Source: Patiriisocius marinus
GTDB taxonomy: Bacteria > Bacteroidota > Bacteroidia > Flavobacteriales > Flavobacteriaceae
DNA: 64,000 nt
NCBI RefSeq assembly: GCF_008974325.1
Contig: NZ_BKCG01000008.1
Coordinates: forward strand, 93,636 to 157,635
Direction of reading: 5' to 3'
Below, in pieces: positions 1 through 8,927 of this stretch (positions within the stretch are counted from its first letter, which is position 1; each line of letters starts with the position of its first letter). Both the position numbers and the translations under genes were made by a program. The notes beneath the pieces are model-generated. The model made no database searches, had not been told where the DNA came from, and saw only the letters and a list, made by a program, of their open reading frames with translations.

Positions 1-1244
1 GTTTCCTCTTCTTCAATATCACGATAGATTCGGTTTTCTATAAAAATACGCTCTAAACTAGCGTAGTGCCATTGTTCTTCAAACTCGCCCAATTGTATTT
101 CTAATTCACTTTTCAGCAATGAAACTGTACGATCTGTTGATCTTCGTAGCATTTCAGAAACACCAATAAATAAGGGTTTGTTGTCTTCAATAACACAACC
201 CAATGGCGAAATTGATGACTCACAGTTTGTGAAAGCATACAGTGCATCAATAGTTTTATCTGGAGAAATACCTGATGCTATATGGATCATAATTTCCACA
301 TCTGCCGCAGTATTATCTTCTATTTTTTTGATCTTGATTTTACCTTTGTCATTTGCTTTAAGAATAGAATCTATTAAAGATCCTGTGTTAGTACCAAATG
401 GTATTTCCCTTATAACTAAGGTGTTTTTGTCGTGCTGTAAAATACGCGCACGACTTTTAATTTTACCGCCACGTAATCCATCATTATAGTCAGTAACATC
501 AACCATTCCTCCTGTGGGGAAATCTGGATATAAGCTAAATCGTTTTCCTTGTAAATGCTTTACCGATGCATCAATCAACTCAATAAAATTATGTGGTAAT
601 ACTTTAGTTGACAGCCCTACCGCAATCCCTTCTGCTCCTTGTGCAAGTAGTAAAGGAAACATTACAGGTAGGTTTATAGGCTCTTTACGACGACCATCAT
701 AACTGGCTTGCCATTTCGTGATTTTTGGGTTGTATACGACATCTAAACCAAACTTAGAAATACGTGCTTCAATATATCGCGATGCAGCTGCTCTATCTCC
801 TGTAAGTATATTACCCCAGTTCCCTTGGGTATCAATTAACAAGTCTTTTTGACCTATTTGCACCATTGCATCTGCTATACTTGCATCTCCGTGTGGGTGA
901 TACTGCATAGTATGCCCTACGATGTTTGCTACTTTATTGTAACGACCATCGTCAAGATCTTTCATCGAATGCATTATACGACGTTGAACAGGCTTAAACC
1001 CATCTTCAATAGCTGGAACAGCACGTTCTAGGATTACATAACTCGCATAATCAAGAAACCATTCACGGTACATTCCTGAAATTCGTGTTATCGTTTCTCC
1101 ACCTTCATCCTCTTCGCCATCTTCCATAACTTCAGCTTCGTGAACTTCGTTATCACTATCATTAGGCTGTCCTTCTTGATTTTCGTTCTGAATATCTTGA
1201 GGGTCTAGTGCTTCGTCGTTATTGTTTGAGTTATCTTCACTCAT
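1..1244 (-). CDS. parC: DNA topoisomerase IV subunit A, 3' end outside window
   Basis: Breakage-reunion subunit of topoisomerase IV, which with ParE decatenates daughter chromosomes. About 414 N-terminal codons are present and the C-terminal part lies left of the window. The catalytic tyrosine is Tyr157 in the motif GDRAAASRYIEAR (around 774-776), preceded by the conserved HPHGDASIADAMV stretch. The first ~50 residues are a very acidic, Asn/Asp/Glu-rich extension before the conserved ISGMYREWFLDYAS start of the domain. The ATG at 1242-1244 overlaps the stop of the upstream DUF1016 gene (ATGA). The neighbouring parE makes topoisomerase IV rather than gyrase the better call. Confidence 0.95.
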   Translation of the reverse strand, partial: MSEDNSNNNDEALDPQDIQNENQEGQPNDSDNEVHEAEVMEDGEEDEGGETITRISGMYREWFLDYASYVILERAVPAIEDGFKPVQRRIMHSMKDLDDGRYNKVANIVGHTMQYHPHGDASIADAMVQIGQKDLLIDTQGNWGNILTGDRAAASRYIEARISKFGLDVVYNPKITKWQASYDGRRKEPINLPVMFPLLLAQGAEGIAVGLSTKVLPHNFIELIDASVKHLQGKRFSLYPDFPTGGMVDVTDYNDGLRGGKIKSRARILQHDKNTLVIREIPFGTNTGSLIDSILKANDKGKIKIKKIEDNTAADVEIMIHIASGISPDKTIDALYAFTNCESSISPLGCVIEDNKPLFIGVSEMLRRSTDRTVSLLKSELEIQLGEFEEQWHYASLERIFIENRIYRDIEEEE

Positions 1245-2341
1245 ATGGTATTTTCTTCTTTGTCAATAATAGATTTCAATTCTTCTTTGCTTGGTAAAAT
1301 AGTTTGGTATTTACTCGCAAATATCTGTTCATTATTTTCTGGCAATGTATACTCTACAACGGACTCTCGTTTATTTTGACATAAAACTATTCCTATTGTT
1401 TTATTTTCATCTTCTAATCGTAATTCTCTATCGTAATAATTGACGTACATCTGCATTTGACCTAAATCTTGATGTTTTAATTCGCCAATTTTCAAATCAA
1501 TTAAAACAAAACATTTTAATATTCTATTATAAAACACTAAATCAATTCTAAAGTGTGTATCATCTAAAGAAATTCTTTTTTGTCTAGCCACAAACGTGAA
1601 ACCATTTCCTAATTCTAATAAAAAATGCTCTAACTTATTGATGATTTCTTGTTCTAAATCATTTTCAGAATAATTAGGTAGTTCTGGAAGTCCTAAAAAT
1701 TCTAGTATATAAGGATCTTTAATCACATCTTTTGGTTTTTCTAAAATGTGTCCCTTTTTAGAAAGCTCTTGTACCTCCGCTTTATCTCTACTAAGTACTA
1801 GTCTTGTATATAAAGCTGAATCATACTGACGGTTTAGTTCTCTAACACTCCAGTTGTTCTTTCTAGATTCTATTTCATAAAACTGCCTTTCAGAAAGATT
1901 GTCAATTCGCATAAGCTTTAAGTAATGAGACCAACTCAATAAAAATCTATGCTCTTTTTGACTCTTGGTTTTACTTAATTGCGTTTTTGAATTATGTTGT
2001 TCTAAATAGGCAGACACTGCCTGACCTTTTTTTAAAAAATCAGCAGACGCTGTCTGACCTTTTCCATAAACTAAGTAAAAGTTACGCATTTGTTTCAAGT
2101 TTGTCACTGAGAAACCTTTACCAAATTCTCTTGTCAATACTTTTGAAAGTCCCTTTATCGTTTCTTTGCCATACTTTGCTCTTTCTTCTCCTCCTTGTTC
2201 CTCTTCAATAAGCATTCTACCAATCTCAAAATATGTCATTACCATAGTCTGATTCACGGTACGTAAAACCTGACTTTTAGCAGAATGTAACAAAGTTACA
2301 ACCTCCGTAAACAACTTATTATTTGATGGAATTAATTTCAA
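1241..2341 (-). CDS. YhcG/DUF1016 family PD-(D/E)XK nuclease-domain protein
   Basis: 366 residues with the two-part YhcG architecture: an N-terminal DUF1016-type helical/winged-helix region (about 1-170, including LSWSHYLKLMRI at 135-146) and a C-terminal PD-(D/E)XK nuclease fold. Candidate catalytic residues are Asp267 (FRIDLVFYN) and Asp282/Lys284 (LIDLKIGE), followed by the QMQMY helix. The family is usually found singly or near restriction-modification and other accessory genes, and its function is poorly defined. Here it sits between parE (110 bases upstream) and parC, and its stop overlaps the parC start by 4 bases, so translation is probably coupled. Residues 93-113 hold a short GQ-x-x-SA duplication. 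The family call is secure. Activity and any link with topoisomerase IV are inference. Confidence 0.9.
   Translation of the reverse strand: MKLIPSNNKLFTEVVTLLHSAKSQVLRTVNQTMVMTYFEIGRMLIEEEQGGEERAKYGKETIKGLSKVLTREFGKGFSVTNLKQMRNFYLVYGKGQTASADFLKKGQAVSAYLEQHNSKTQLSKTKSQKEHRFLLSWSHYLKLMRIDNLSERQFYEIESRKNNWSVRELNRQYDSALYTRLVLSRDKAEVQELSKKGHILEKPKDVIKDPYILEFLGLPELPNYSENDLEQEIINKLEHFLLELGNGFTFVARQKRISLDDTHFRIDLVFYNRILKCFVLIDLKIGELKHQDLGQMQMYVNYYDRELRLEDENKTIGIVLCQNKRESVVEYTLPENNEQIFASKYQTILPSKEELKSIIDKEENTI
2010..2063 (-). repeat. Two-copy 33-bp-period microrepeat inside the DUF1016 gene
   Basis: Two 21-base units at 2010-2030 and 2043-2063 match at 19 of 21 positions and lie 33 bases apart, so they encode an in-frame 11-residue duplication (GQTASAD / GQAVSAY). 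They fall in the linker between the N-terminal region and the LSWSHY motif, where copy-number change would alter linker length without a frameshift. Confidence 0.75.
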
Positions 2342-2451
2342 AAGTTTTTAGTATGCTATTAGAATATTTTGAATATACTGTTCTATTATTTCGTTTTTGA
2401 TATGTTCAGAATCTTATACTTTGAATTTAAACTCTCGTTTTACATACAAGA

Positions 2452-4302
2452 CTAATCCTCAACAGTATCAAGCTCCACTTTCAAGTTATTAATAATGAAC
2501 TCTTGTCTATCTGGGGTATTTTTTCCCATATAAAATTTCAGCAGTTCTTCTATACTCATCTGTTTATCTAACATGACAGGATCTAGGCGTATATCTTCGC
2601 CAATAAAGTGAACAAATTCATCTGGAGAGATTTCACCTAAACCTTTAAATCGTGTAATTTCTGGTTTTGGCTTCAACTCCTCCATCGCATTTCTACGCTC
2701 TTCTTCGCTATAACAATATATTGTTTTCTTCTTATTTCGGACTCTAAACAAAGGGGTTTGTAAAATAAACAAATGCCCTTCTTTAATCACTTCAGGAAAA
2801 AATTGTAAAAAGAACGTTATTAATAGCAAGCGGATATGCATTCCATCAACATCAGCATCAGTCGCAATTACAATATTGTTGTAACGTAAATCTTCAATTG
2901 ATTCTTCAATATTTAACGCGGCTTGCAATAAGTTGAACTCCTCATTCTCGTAAACAATCTTTTTAGTGAGTCCGTAGCAGTTTAATGGTTTACCTTTTAA
3001 ACTGAAAACCGCCTGCGTATTTACATCTCTACTTTTTGTAATACTACCACTAGCACTATCTCCCTCAGTAATAAATAAAGTAGATTCTAGATTACGTTCT
3101 TTTTTTGTGTCGCCTAAATGAATACGGCAATCACGTAATTTCTTATTGTGAAGATTCGCTTTTTTAGCACGATCCTTCGCTAGTTTTCTAATTCCAGAAA
3201 GCTCTTTACGTTCGCGTTCTGCAGTTAAAATTTTGCGCTGAATTTTCTCAGCAACTTCTGCATTTTTATGTAGGTAATTATCTAACTGTGTTTTAACAAA
3301 ATCGTTTATATACGTTCGCACTGTTGGCAAATCGCCGCCCATATCTGTAGAACCCAATTTAGTTTTTGTTTGACTTTCAAAAACTGGCTCCATCACTTTT
3401 ATACTAATGGCACTCACAATGGATTTTCGAATATCACTAGAGTCGTAATTTTTACCGTAAAACTCTCTAATTGTTTTTACTAAACTCTCCCTATAAGCTG
3501 CTAAATGTGTTCCTCCTTGTGTAGTATTCTGTCCATTTACAAAACTGTGGTACTCTTCACTATATTGCGTTTTACTATGTGTTAGTGCAACCTCAATATC
3601 GTCACCTTTTAAATGAATTACAGGGTATAACATATCTTCTTGCGACATATTATCTTCCAACAAATCCTTTAAACCATTTTCACTGTAAAATTTTTCGCCA
3701 TTAAAATCTATTGTCAATCCTGGATTTAAATAGACATAATTACGAAGCATCTTCTCAACATATTCGTTGCGGTACTTATAATTTTTAAAGATTACTTCAT
3801 CGGGAATAAAAGTAACTTTCGTTCCTTTTCTCTTACTACTTTCTTCAATTTCACTTTCTTCTTTTAGTTCACCTTGAGAAAACTCGGCATACTTACTTTG
3901 ATTATCTCTACTAGATTCTACTTTAAAAAAAGAGGACAAAGCATTGACAGCTTTTGTACCTACTCCATTTAAACCAACCGATTTTTTAAAAGCTCTAGAG
4001 TCGTACTTTCCCCCTGTGTTCATCTTGCTTACTACATCCACAACTTTACCTAAAGGAATACCACGCCCGTAATCACGAACTTTTACAATCTTATCCTTAA
4101 TACGGATTTCAATTGTTTTACCAGCCCCCATAACAAATTCATCGATACAATTATCGAGAACTTCTTTAAGCAAAATATAGATTCCATCATCGGCTGAGGA
4201 ACCATCTCCAAGCTTTCCAATATACATCCCAGGACGCATCCTTATATGCTCTTTCCAATCGAGCGATCGTATATTATCTTCTGTATATTTAGTATCTGAC
4301 AT
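2452..4302 (-). CDS. parE: DNA topoisomerase IV subunit B
   Basis: ATPase subunit of topoisomerase IV, 616 residues, normal for Bacteroidota ParE. The GHKL ATPase domain shows [11 protein letters not shown] (Mg/ATP Asn), VRDYGRGIP and the [14 protein letters not shown] loop. The TOPRIM domain shows [12 protein letters not shown] and [18 protein letters not shown], and the conserved [15 protein letters not shown] follows. The start is the ATG at 4300-4302, giving the typical [20 protein letters not shown] opening. It is first in a run parE / DUF1016 / parC on one strand with no visible terminator between the genes. Confidence 0.97.
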   Translation of the reverse strand: MSDTKYTEDNIRSLDWKEHIRMRPGMYIGKLGDGSSADDGIYILLKEVLDNCIDEFVMGAGKTIEIRIKDKIVKVRDYGRGIPLGKVVDVVSKMNTGGKYDSRAFKKSVGLNGVGTKAVNALSSFFKVESSRDNQSKYAEFSQGELKEESEIEESSKRKGTKVTFIPDEVIFKNYKYRNEYVEKMLRNYVYLNPGLTIDFNGEKFYSENGLKDLLEDNMSQEDMLYPVIHLKGDDIEVALTHSKTQYSEEYHSFVNGQNTTQGGTHLAAYRESLVKTIREFYGKNYDSSDIRKSIVSAISIKVMEPVFESQTKTKLGSTDMGGDLPTVRTYINDFVKTQLDNYLHKNAEVAEKIQRKILTAERERKELSGIRKLAKDRAKKANLHNKKLRDCRIHLGDTKKERNLESTLFITEGDSASGSITKSRDVNTQAVFSLKGKPLNCYGLTKKIVYENEEFNLLQAALNIEESIEDLRYNNIVIATDADVDGMHIRLLLITFFLQFFPEVIKEGHLFILQTPLFRVRNKKKTIYCYSEEERRNAMEELKPKPEITRFKGLGEISPDEFVHFIGEDIRLDPVMLDKQMSIEELLKFYMGKNTPDRQEFIINNLKVELDTVED

Positions 4303-4661
4303 AAAACGTGTGAATAGTTGTTAAATATAGTCTTTCGAGCGAACACTTGGAATATATCCAAAACAAAGTAATTAACAATTAGAGATTTTAAATTGTTAAT
4401 ATTTCTTATTTAATCTTCGGAAATTTTACGAATTTATATATCGTTCAAACTAATTTATATAATGCTAAAATTAAACAGATATATGCTATTCAACAAATTG
4501 TAATCATATTAATAATCTGGTTAAAATTTCACATAAACAAAAGCATAAAAATTTATATTAACAGTATTTAAGAATTATTAACTGACTTTAAATATTATTT
4601 AAGATATAACGAAATGTTAAAGCTAATTTAAGAACGGCAAAGCTCTAATAGTTTTGTCATT
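4303..4661. other. Divergent intergenic region, parE / PAP2 gene
   Basis: This 359-base, very AT-rich gap separates two divergently transcribed genes and must hold both promoters. I see no ORF, tRNA or strong hairpin. A TAgtTTTG box (4649-4656) lies just upstream of the PAP2 gene. For parE only weak matches to the -7 consensus are visible. Confidence 0.6.
4649..4656 (+). promoter_or_regulatory. Candidate -7 box of the PAP2 gene
   Basis: The octamer matches the Bacteroidota -7 consensus TAnnTTTG and lies 5 bases before the ATG at 4662. No TTG/TTTG -33 element is evident. If it is used, the transcript would be leaderless or nearly so. Confidence 0.35.
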
Positions 4662-5507
4662 ATGATAAAACAACTAACATTTTTCGCCTTACTACTATTA
4701 GTAATTAGCAATAGTTTAGCTCAAAGTGAATCACCCTATGAATGGGACTGGACAAAAGACGGAATTTGGACCGGAGTAGCCATAGGCGGTACTGCCGTTG
4801 GATATTCACTTATAGTTAATAAAGAGGATATTAATCCGGAGGAATTTGCTCGCATTCAAAATAACTTACAAGAAGAAATCGACAATATCAATTTTATTGA
4901 TCGATGGGCTGCGGGTAATAATAATGAAAAAGCTGGTGAAATAAGTGATGTCCCATTTGCACTTTCGTTTGTTGCACCTTTCGCAATGTTATTTGATGAT
5001 GAGATCAATGATCATACAGGGCAATATTTAGGAATGTATCTCGAAAGTTTAGCAACAACAGGTGCCATGTATACTATTACAGCAGGACTTGTAAACCGAA
5101 GCAGACCTTATGTGTATGACAATAGCGGAGAGACAGGTCTCGCAAGAAGACAATCTGGAAACGGACAACGCTCCTTCTATTCTGGTCACGTAGCCGTTAC
5201 CGCAACAGCAACATTTTACATGGCTAAAGTTTACAGCGATTTCAATCCTGATGCTAGCCCAACTGGAAAAGCATTCATTTGGGGAGGTGCCGCAGCGCTA
5301 CCTGCAGCTGTAGGATATTTCAGAATGTCTGCTGGAGAACATTTTTTAACCGATGTTGCACTAGGATATCTTTTAGGAGCTGCAACTGGAATATTAGTAC
5401 CTGAATTACACAAAAAGAAAATGGACGGTATTTCAATATACACAACTGGTGGTCAAAGCCCACTTGGAGATGATTATACTGCAATGGCTCTAAGAATAGC
5501 GTTTTAG
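4662..5507 (+). CDS. Exported PAP2-superfamily phosphatase
   Basis: 281 residues with a signal peptide (cleavage likely after SLA, residue 20) and several hydrophobic segments. The PAP2 (type 2 phosphatidic acid phosphatase) signature is visible: NRSRP (R148-P149), SFYSGH (172-176, a variant of PSGH) and R221-x5-H227-x3-D231. The lysine expected seven residues before R148 is an alanine here, which is a departure from the strict K-x6-RP motif. Likely substrates are lipid phosphates or undecaprenyl pyrophosphate at the envelope, but specificity cannot be read from sequence. It stands alone, with a terminator immediately downstream. Confidence 0.88.
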   Translation: MIKQLTFFALLLLVISNSLAQSESPYEWDWTKDGIWTGVAIGGTAVGYSLIVNKEDINPEEFARIQNNLQEEIDNINFIDRWAAGNNNEKAGEISDVPFALSFVAPFAMLFDDEINDHTGQYLGMYLESLATTGAMYTITAGLVNRSRPYVYDNSGETGLARRQSGNGQRSFYSGHVAVTATATFYMAKVYSDFNPDASPTGKAFIWGGAAALPAAVGYFRMSAGEHFLTDVALGYLLGAATGILVPELHKKKMDGISIYTTGGQSPLGDDYTAMALRIAF

Positions 5508-5529
5508 AACTAATCTTTCACTAATTTAG

Positions 5530-5566
5530 AAAAAGCGTGTTGATTAATTTCAAAACGCTTTTTTTT
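5530..5566 (+). terminator. Rho-independent terminator after the PAP2 gene
   Basis: A 9-bp stem (5530-5538 with 5555-5563) has a 16-base loop and is followed by a run of T, 22 bases after the stop codon. Confidence 0.8.
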
Positions 5567-5690
5567 CTATAAAAAAGCTGCAATTATAGCTAAAAATCCT
5601 CTTTTTAATAAAAGTTTAATACTTATTGAGCCCCCTAATTCTATTATCCTGTTAATTTTACCCGCTTAATTAATTTTTAACTAAAATAAA

Positions 5691-6926
5691 ATGAATCAAA
5701 AAGATCTTTTAAAAATTGCAGCGGACTTCGGTAGTCCAGTTTACGTGTATGACTCACAGGTTATAGAAAATCAATATAAACGTTTAACAGGTGCATTTAA
5801 AAAGATTAAACAGTTAAAGATTCATTACGCAGTTAAAGCACTATCTAACATTTCTATATTAAAATTAATAAAAAACCAAGGCGCTGGACTTGATACAGTT
5901 TCTATTCAAGAAGTACAATTAGGATTAGCCGCAGGGTTTAAACCTGAGGATATTATTTTTACTCCAAACGGTGTTGCACTTGAAGAAATTGAAAGTGTTG
6001 CTAAAATGGGGATTCAAATAAATATTGACAGCCTTACTTTTTTAGAAGCATTCGGAACAAGAAATAAAAATATACCCGTATGTATTCGTATTAACCCACA
6101 TGTAATGGCTGGCGGTAATTCTAATATTTCCGTAGGACATATTGATAGTAAATTTGGAATTTCAATTCACCAAATACCCCATATTCTACGTATTGTAAAA
6201 AATACTGGGATGAAAATTAATGGAATCCATATGCATACTGGAAGCGATATATTAGACATTGATGTATTTCTATATGCAAGCGAAATTTTATTTGAAACAG
6301 CTAAAAACTTTGATAACTTAGAGTTTATTGATTTCGGATCTGGCTTTAAAGTCCCTTATAAAGAAGGTGATATTGAAACTAATATTGAAGAATTTGGTGA
6401 GAAGCTTACAGAACGTTTTAATACGTTTTGTAAAAATTATGGAAGAGAGATAACACTCTCTTTTGAACCTGGAAAATTCCTTGTAAGTGAAGCGGGTCAA
6501 TTTCTTGTTAAAGTAAATAGCATAAAGCAAACAACATCAACCGTTTTTGCACAAGTAGATAGTGGGTTCAATCATTTAATTAGACCAATGCTTTACGGTG
6601 CTCAACACGAAATTTTAAACATTTCGAATCCAGAAGGAAACGAACGCTTTTATACTGTTGTTGGTTACATATGTGAAACTGACACTTTTGCAAACAATAG
6701 AAGAATTTCAGAAATTAAAGAAGGTGACATCCTATCTTTTAAAAATGCTGGAGCATATTGTTTTTCAATGGCTAGTAATTATAATTCTAGATATCGCCCT
6801 GCCGAAGTATTATGGATGGACGGAAAAGCACATCTAATAAGAAAAAGAGAAACTTTTGAAGATATTACTAGAAACCAGATTGAAGTTAATATTCCTTCTA
6901 AAAAAGTTTTAGCAGAAGCAATTTAA
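5691..6926 (+). CDS. lysA: Diaminopimelate decarboxylase
   Basis: PLP enzyme that decarboxylates meso-diaminopimelate to L-lysine, the last step of lysine synthesis. 411 residues of fold-type III decarboxylase: PLP lysine K49 in IHYAVKALSN, HTGSD at 182-186, the phosphate-binding glycine loop FGSGFK (215-220), EPGKF (259-263), and C328 in YICETDTF, which contributes to the neighbouring active site of the dimer. Length is normal. It is monocistronic, with a terminator shared with the convergent ychF. Close relatives act on ornithine or carboxynorspermidine, but the overall motif set favours LysA. Confidence 0.9.
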   Translation: MNQKDLLKIAADFGSPVYVYDSQVIENQYKRLTGAFKKIKQLKIHYAVKALSNISILKLIKNQGAGLDTVSIQEVQLGLAAGFKPEDIIFTPNGVALEEIESVAKMGIQINIDSLTFLEAFGTRNKNIPVCIRINPHVMAGGNSNISVGHIDSKFGISIHQIPHILRIVKNTGMKINGIHMHTGSDILDIDVFLYASEILFETAKNFDNLEFIDFGSGFKVPYKEGDIETNIEEFGEKLTERFNTFCKNYGREITLSFEPGKFLVSEAGQFLVKVNSIKQTTSTVFAQVDSGFNHLIRPMLYGAQHEILNISNPEGNERFYTVVGYICETDTFANNRRISEIKEGDILSFKNAGAYCFSMASNYNSRYRPAEVLWMDGKAHLIRKRETFEDITRNQIEVNIPSKKVLAEAI

Positions 6927-6949
6927 TAACATTTAAACTCAATCCATAA

Positions 6950-6979
6950 AAAGAGCCCCTCAATTAAGAGGGGCTCTTT
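6950..6979. terminator. Bidirectional terminator between lysA and ychF
   Basis: A perfect 11-bp GC-rich stem (6950-6960 with 6969-6979) and an 8-base loop are flanked by A-run and T-run, so the hairpin can serve both convergent genes. Confidence 0.88.
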
Positions 6980-7036
6980 AAGTTTATAACTTACTATGTT
7001 GTTCGCTAATAAAATAGCAGCAACAGTTAAGAATAT

Positions 7037-8131
7037 TTAGACGTTAAATCTAAAGTGCATTACATCACCATCATTAACAACATATTCTTTTCCTTCAACA
7101 CCCATTTTTCCAGCTTCCTTTACTTTTGCTTCGCTACCCAGCTCAACAAAATCAGAATATTTTATAACCTCTGCACGAATAAATCCTTTTTCAAAATCAG
7201 TATGTATTACACCCGCAGCTTGTGGCGCAGTAGCTCCTACCGGAATAGTCCAAGCACGAACCTCTTTTACACCTGCTGTGAAATAGGTTTGTAAATTTAA
7301 TAATTTATATGCTCCACGAATAAGTTTAGCAGATCCTGGTTCAGATAAACCAAGGTCCTCTAAGAACATCTGGCGCTCTTCGAATGATTCTAATTCGGTT
7401 ATATCTGCCTCTGTTCCTACCGCAAGTATAACAACCTCTGCATTTTCGTCTGCAACAGCTGCTTTTACTTTATCTACATAAGCATTTCCATCTGCAGCCG
7501 CATCTTCATCAACATTACAAACATACATAACAGGCTTATCTGTAATAAACTGTAATGGTCTAACAAACTCTTCTCTTTCCTTTTCTGTAAACTCAACAGC
7601 ACGAACAGAAATTCCTTGTTCTAATGCTTCTTTAATTTTAAGCAAAACAGCCTCCTCTTTCTGAGCATCTTTATTACCAGTTCTTGAAGCTCTTTTAACT
7701 TTTTCAAGTTTTTTATCGGTTGTTTCAAGATCTTTTAATTGAAGCTCTATGTCAATTGTTTCCTTATCTCTTATAGGGTCTACACTACCATCAACGTGAA
7801 CAATGTTTTCATTATCAAAACAACGCAATACGTGCAATATAGCATCAGTTTCACGAATATTTCCTAGAAATTGGTTTCCTAACCCTTCTCCTTTACTAGC
7901 TCCTTTTACAAGACCTGCAATATCCACTATCTCAACCGTTGCTGGCAAAACACGTTCAGGATTTACAAGTTCTTCTAATTTCACTAATCGATCATCCGGT
8001 ACATTTACAACCCCTATGTTAGGCTCAATGGTACAAAATGGAAAGTTAGCACTTTGCGCTTTTGCATTTGACAAACAGTTAAATAAGGTTGATTTTCCAA
8101 CATTAGGTAATCCTACAATTCCAGCTTTCAT
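7037..8131 (-). CDS. ychF: Redox-regulated ATPase YchF (OLA1 family)
   Basis: TRAFAC-class P-loop protein that binds ribosomes and hydrolyses ATP. 364 residues from the ATG at 8129-8131 ([15 protein letters not shown]), matching the usual length of about 363. It has the G1 loop [10 protein letters not shown]3 [10 protein letters not shown], a helical insertion and a C-terminal TGS domain ending in VMHFRFNV. An ORF extends 33 bases further upstream, but that start lies inside the -7 promoter box (8162-8169), so 8131 is the real start. It converges on lysA. Confidence 0.95.
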   Translation of the reverse strand: MKAGIVGLPNVGKSTLFNCLSNAKAQSANFPFCTIEPNIGVVNVPDDRLVKLEELVNPERVLPATVEIVDIAGLVKGASKGEGLGNQFLGNIRETDAILHVLRCFDNENIVHVDGSVDPIRDKETIDIELQLKDLETTDKKLEKVKRASRTGNKDAQKEEAVLLKIKEALEQGISVRAVEFTEKEREEFVRPLQFITDKPVMYVCNVDEDAAADGNAYVDKVKAAVADENAEVVILAVGTEADITELESFEERQMFLEDLGLSEPGSAKLIRGAYKLLNLQTYFTAGVKEVRAWTIPVGATAPQAAGVIHTDFEKGFIRAEVIKYSDFVELGSEAKVKEAGKMGVEGKEYVVNDGDVMHFRFNV

Positions 8132-8161
8132 AAAAAATCTATTAAGTGATTTAAACGGCTG

Positions 8162-8169
8162 CAAAGATA
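8162..8169 (-). promoter_or_regulatory. -7 box of ychF
   Basis: On the minus strand this reads TATCTTTG, an exact TAnnTTTG match. Transcription would start near 8155, giving a leader of about 25 bases and excluding the longer ORF start at 8164. Confidence 0.6.
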
Positions 8170-8268
8170 TGTTTTTAACCGAAATTTTAATGCGTAAAAT
8201 TCATCCGATCCAAAAAAATATAGGAAAACTTTATATTCTGTTTATCAATTATTTAACACAACCAAACG

Positions 8269-8276
8269 TACATTTG
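8269..8276 (+). promoter_or_regulatory. -7 box of the 190-residue exported protein gene
   Basis: TAcaTTTG matches the consensus and lies 27 bases before the ATG at 8304. The -33 region is degenerate. Confidence 0.45.
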
Positions 8277-8303
8277 TATCAATAATAAACAAAAACTATA
8301 ACC

Positions 8304-8876
8304 ATGAAAAAAATAGCAATTACTTTAGGTGCAGCACTTTTTACACTACTAGGTGTACAAGCACAAAATAATACGGACGTCAAAAAGGAAACAGTTACTA
8401 AAAAAATTGTTACTACCGATGATTATAAAAAAACTGTAAAAGTTGTTGAAGAAATTGATAAAGAGATTGATATATTAGATGTTCCTGAAAACGGTAAGGA
8501 AGAACTTTCTCCAAATAAAATATCAAAAAAAATGGACGAAGTAAATGTCCTTACAGATGAAACTGTTGTTGATACTAAAAAACAAATGATGGACGCTAAC
8601 GCAAAATCAAAAACTGAAGCTCGCCTTAAAAAAGAACTTGAGATGTCTAAACAAATGCAGGCAAACAAAGAGCAAATGAAAAAGGCTAAATATGAAGCTA
8701 GTCAAAAGTTACTTGAACTAGAGCGTTTAGAACGTAAGGCTGTATTAACAAAAAAAATAGGACAATCTGCTGATGAAGCAAAAATGCAATCTCCAGAAGT
8801 TCAACAAGCTAGAAAAGAATATGAAGCTGCTTTAGAAAAAGCTAACAAAGCTGAATTAGGTATGAAGAAAATGTAA
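8304..8876 (+). CDS. Exported coiled-coil protein of unknown function
   Basis: 190 residues. A signal peptide (MKKIAITLGAALFTLLGVQA) is followed by a highly charged Lys/Glu-rich region that should form long helices and probably a coiled coil from about residue 90 to the end. I recognise no catalytic motif or named domain. It is a single-gene unit with its own promoter box and terminator. A periplasmic structural or stress-related role is possible but unsupported. Confidence 0.8.
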   Translation: MKKIAITLGAALFTLLGVQAQNNTDVKKETVTKKIVTTDDYKKTVKVVEEIDKEIDILDVPENGKEELSPNKISKKMDEVNVLTDETVVDTKKQMMDANAKSKTEARLKKELEMSKQMQANKEQMKKAKYEASQKLLELERLERKAVLTKKIGQSADEAKMQSPEVQQARKEYEAALEKANKAELGMKKM

Positions 8877-8896
8877 ATTATTCTTTTATATTATTT

Positions 8897-8927
8897 AAAA
8901 AAGCCGAGATTTTGTCTCGGCTTTTTT
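8897..8927. terminator. Bidirectional terminator at 8.9 kb
   Basis: A 13-bp perfect stem (8897-8909 with 8915-8927) has a 5-base loop and flanking A and T runs. Its right end touches the stop codon of the convergent alpha/beta hydrolase gene. Confidence 0.9.

Noticed and set aside
4303..4661. Hidden small RNA or ORF in the parE/PAP2 gap
   Set aside because: The sequence is AT-rich with frequent stops in every frame and no hairpin comparable with the terminators elsewhere.
8132..8164. N-terminal extension of ychF by 11 codons
   Set aside because: The extended start lies inside a TATCTTTG promoter box, and the ATG at 8131 gives the family's normal start and length.
7803..8285. 160-codon plus-strand ORF opposite ychF
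   Set aside because: Shadow frame of ychF. Composition is Ser/Thr-rich, as expected from antisense of a coding strand.
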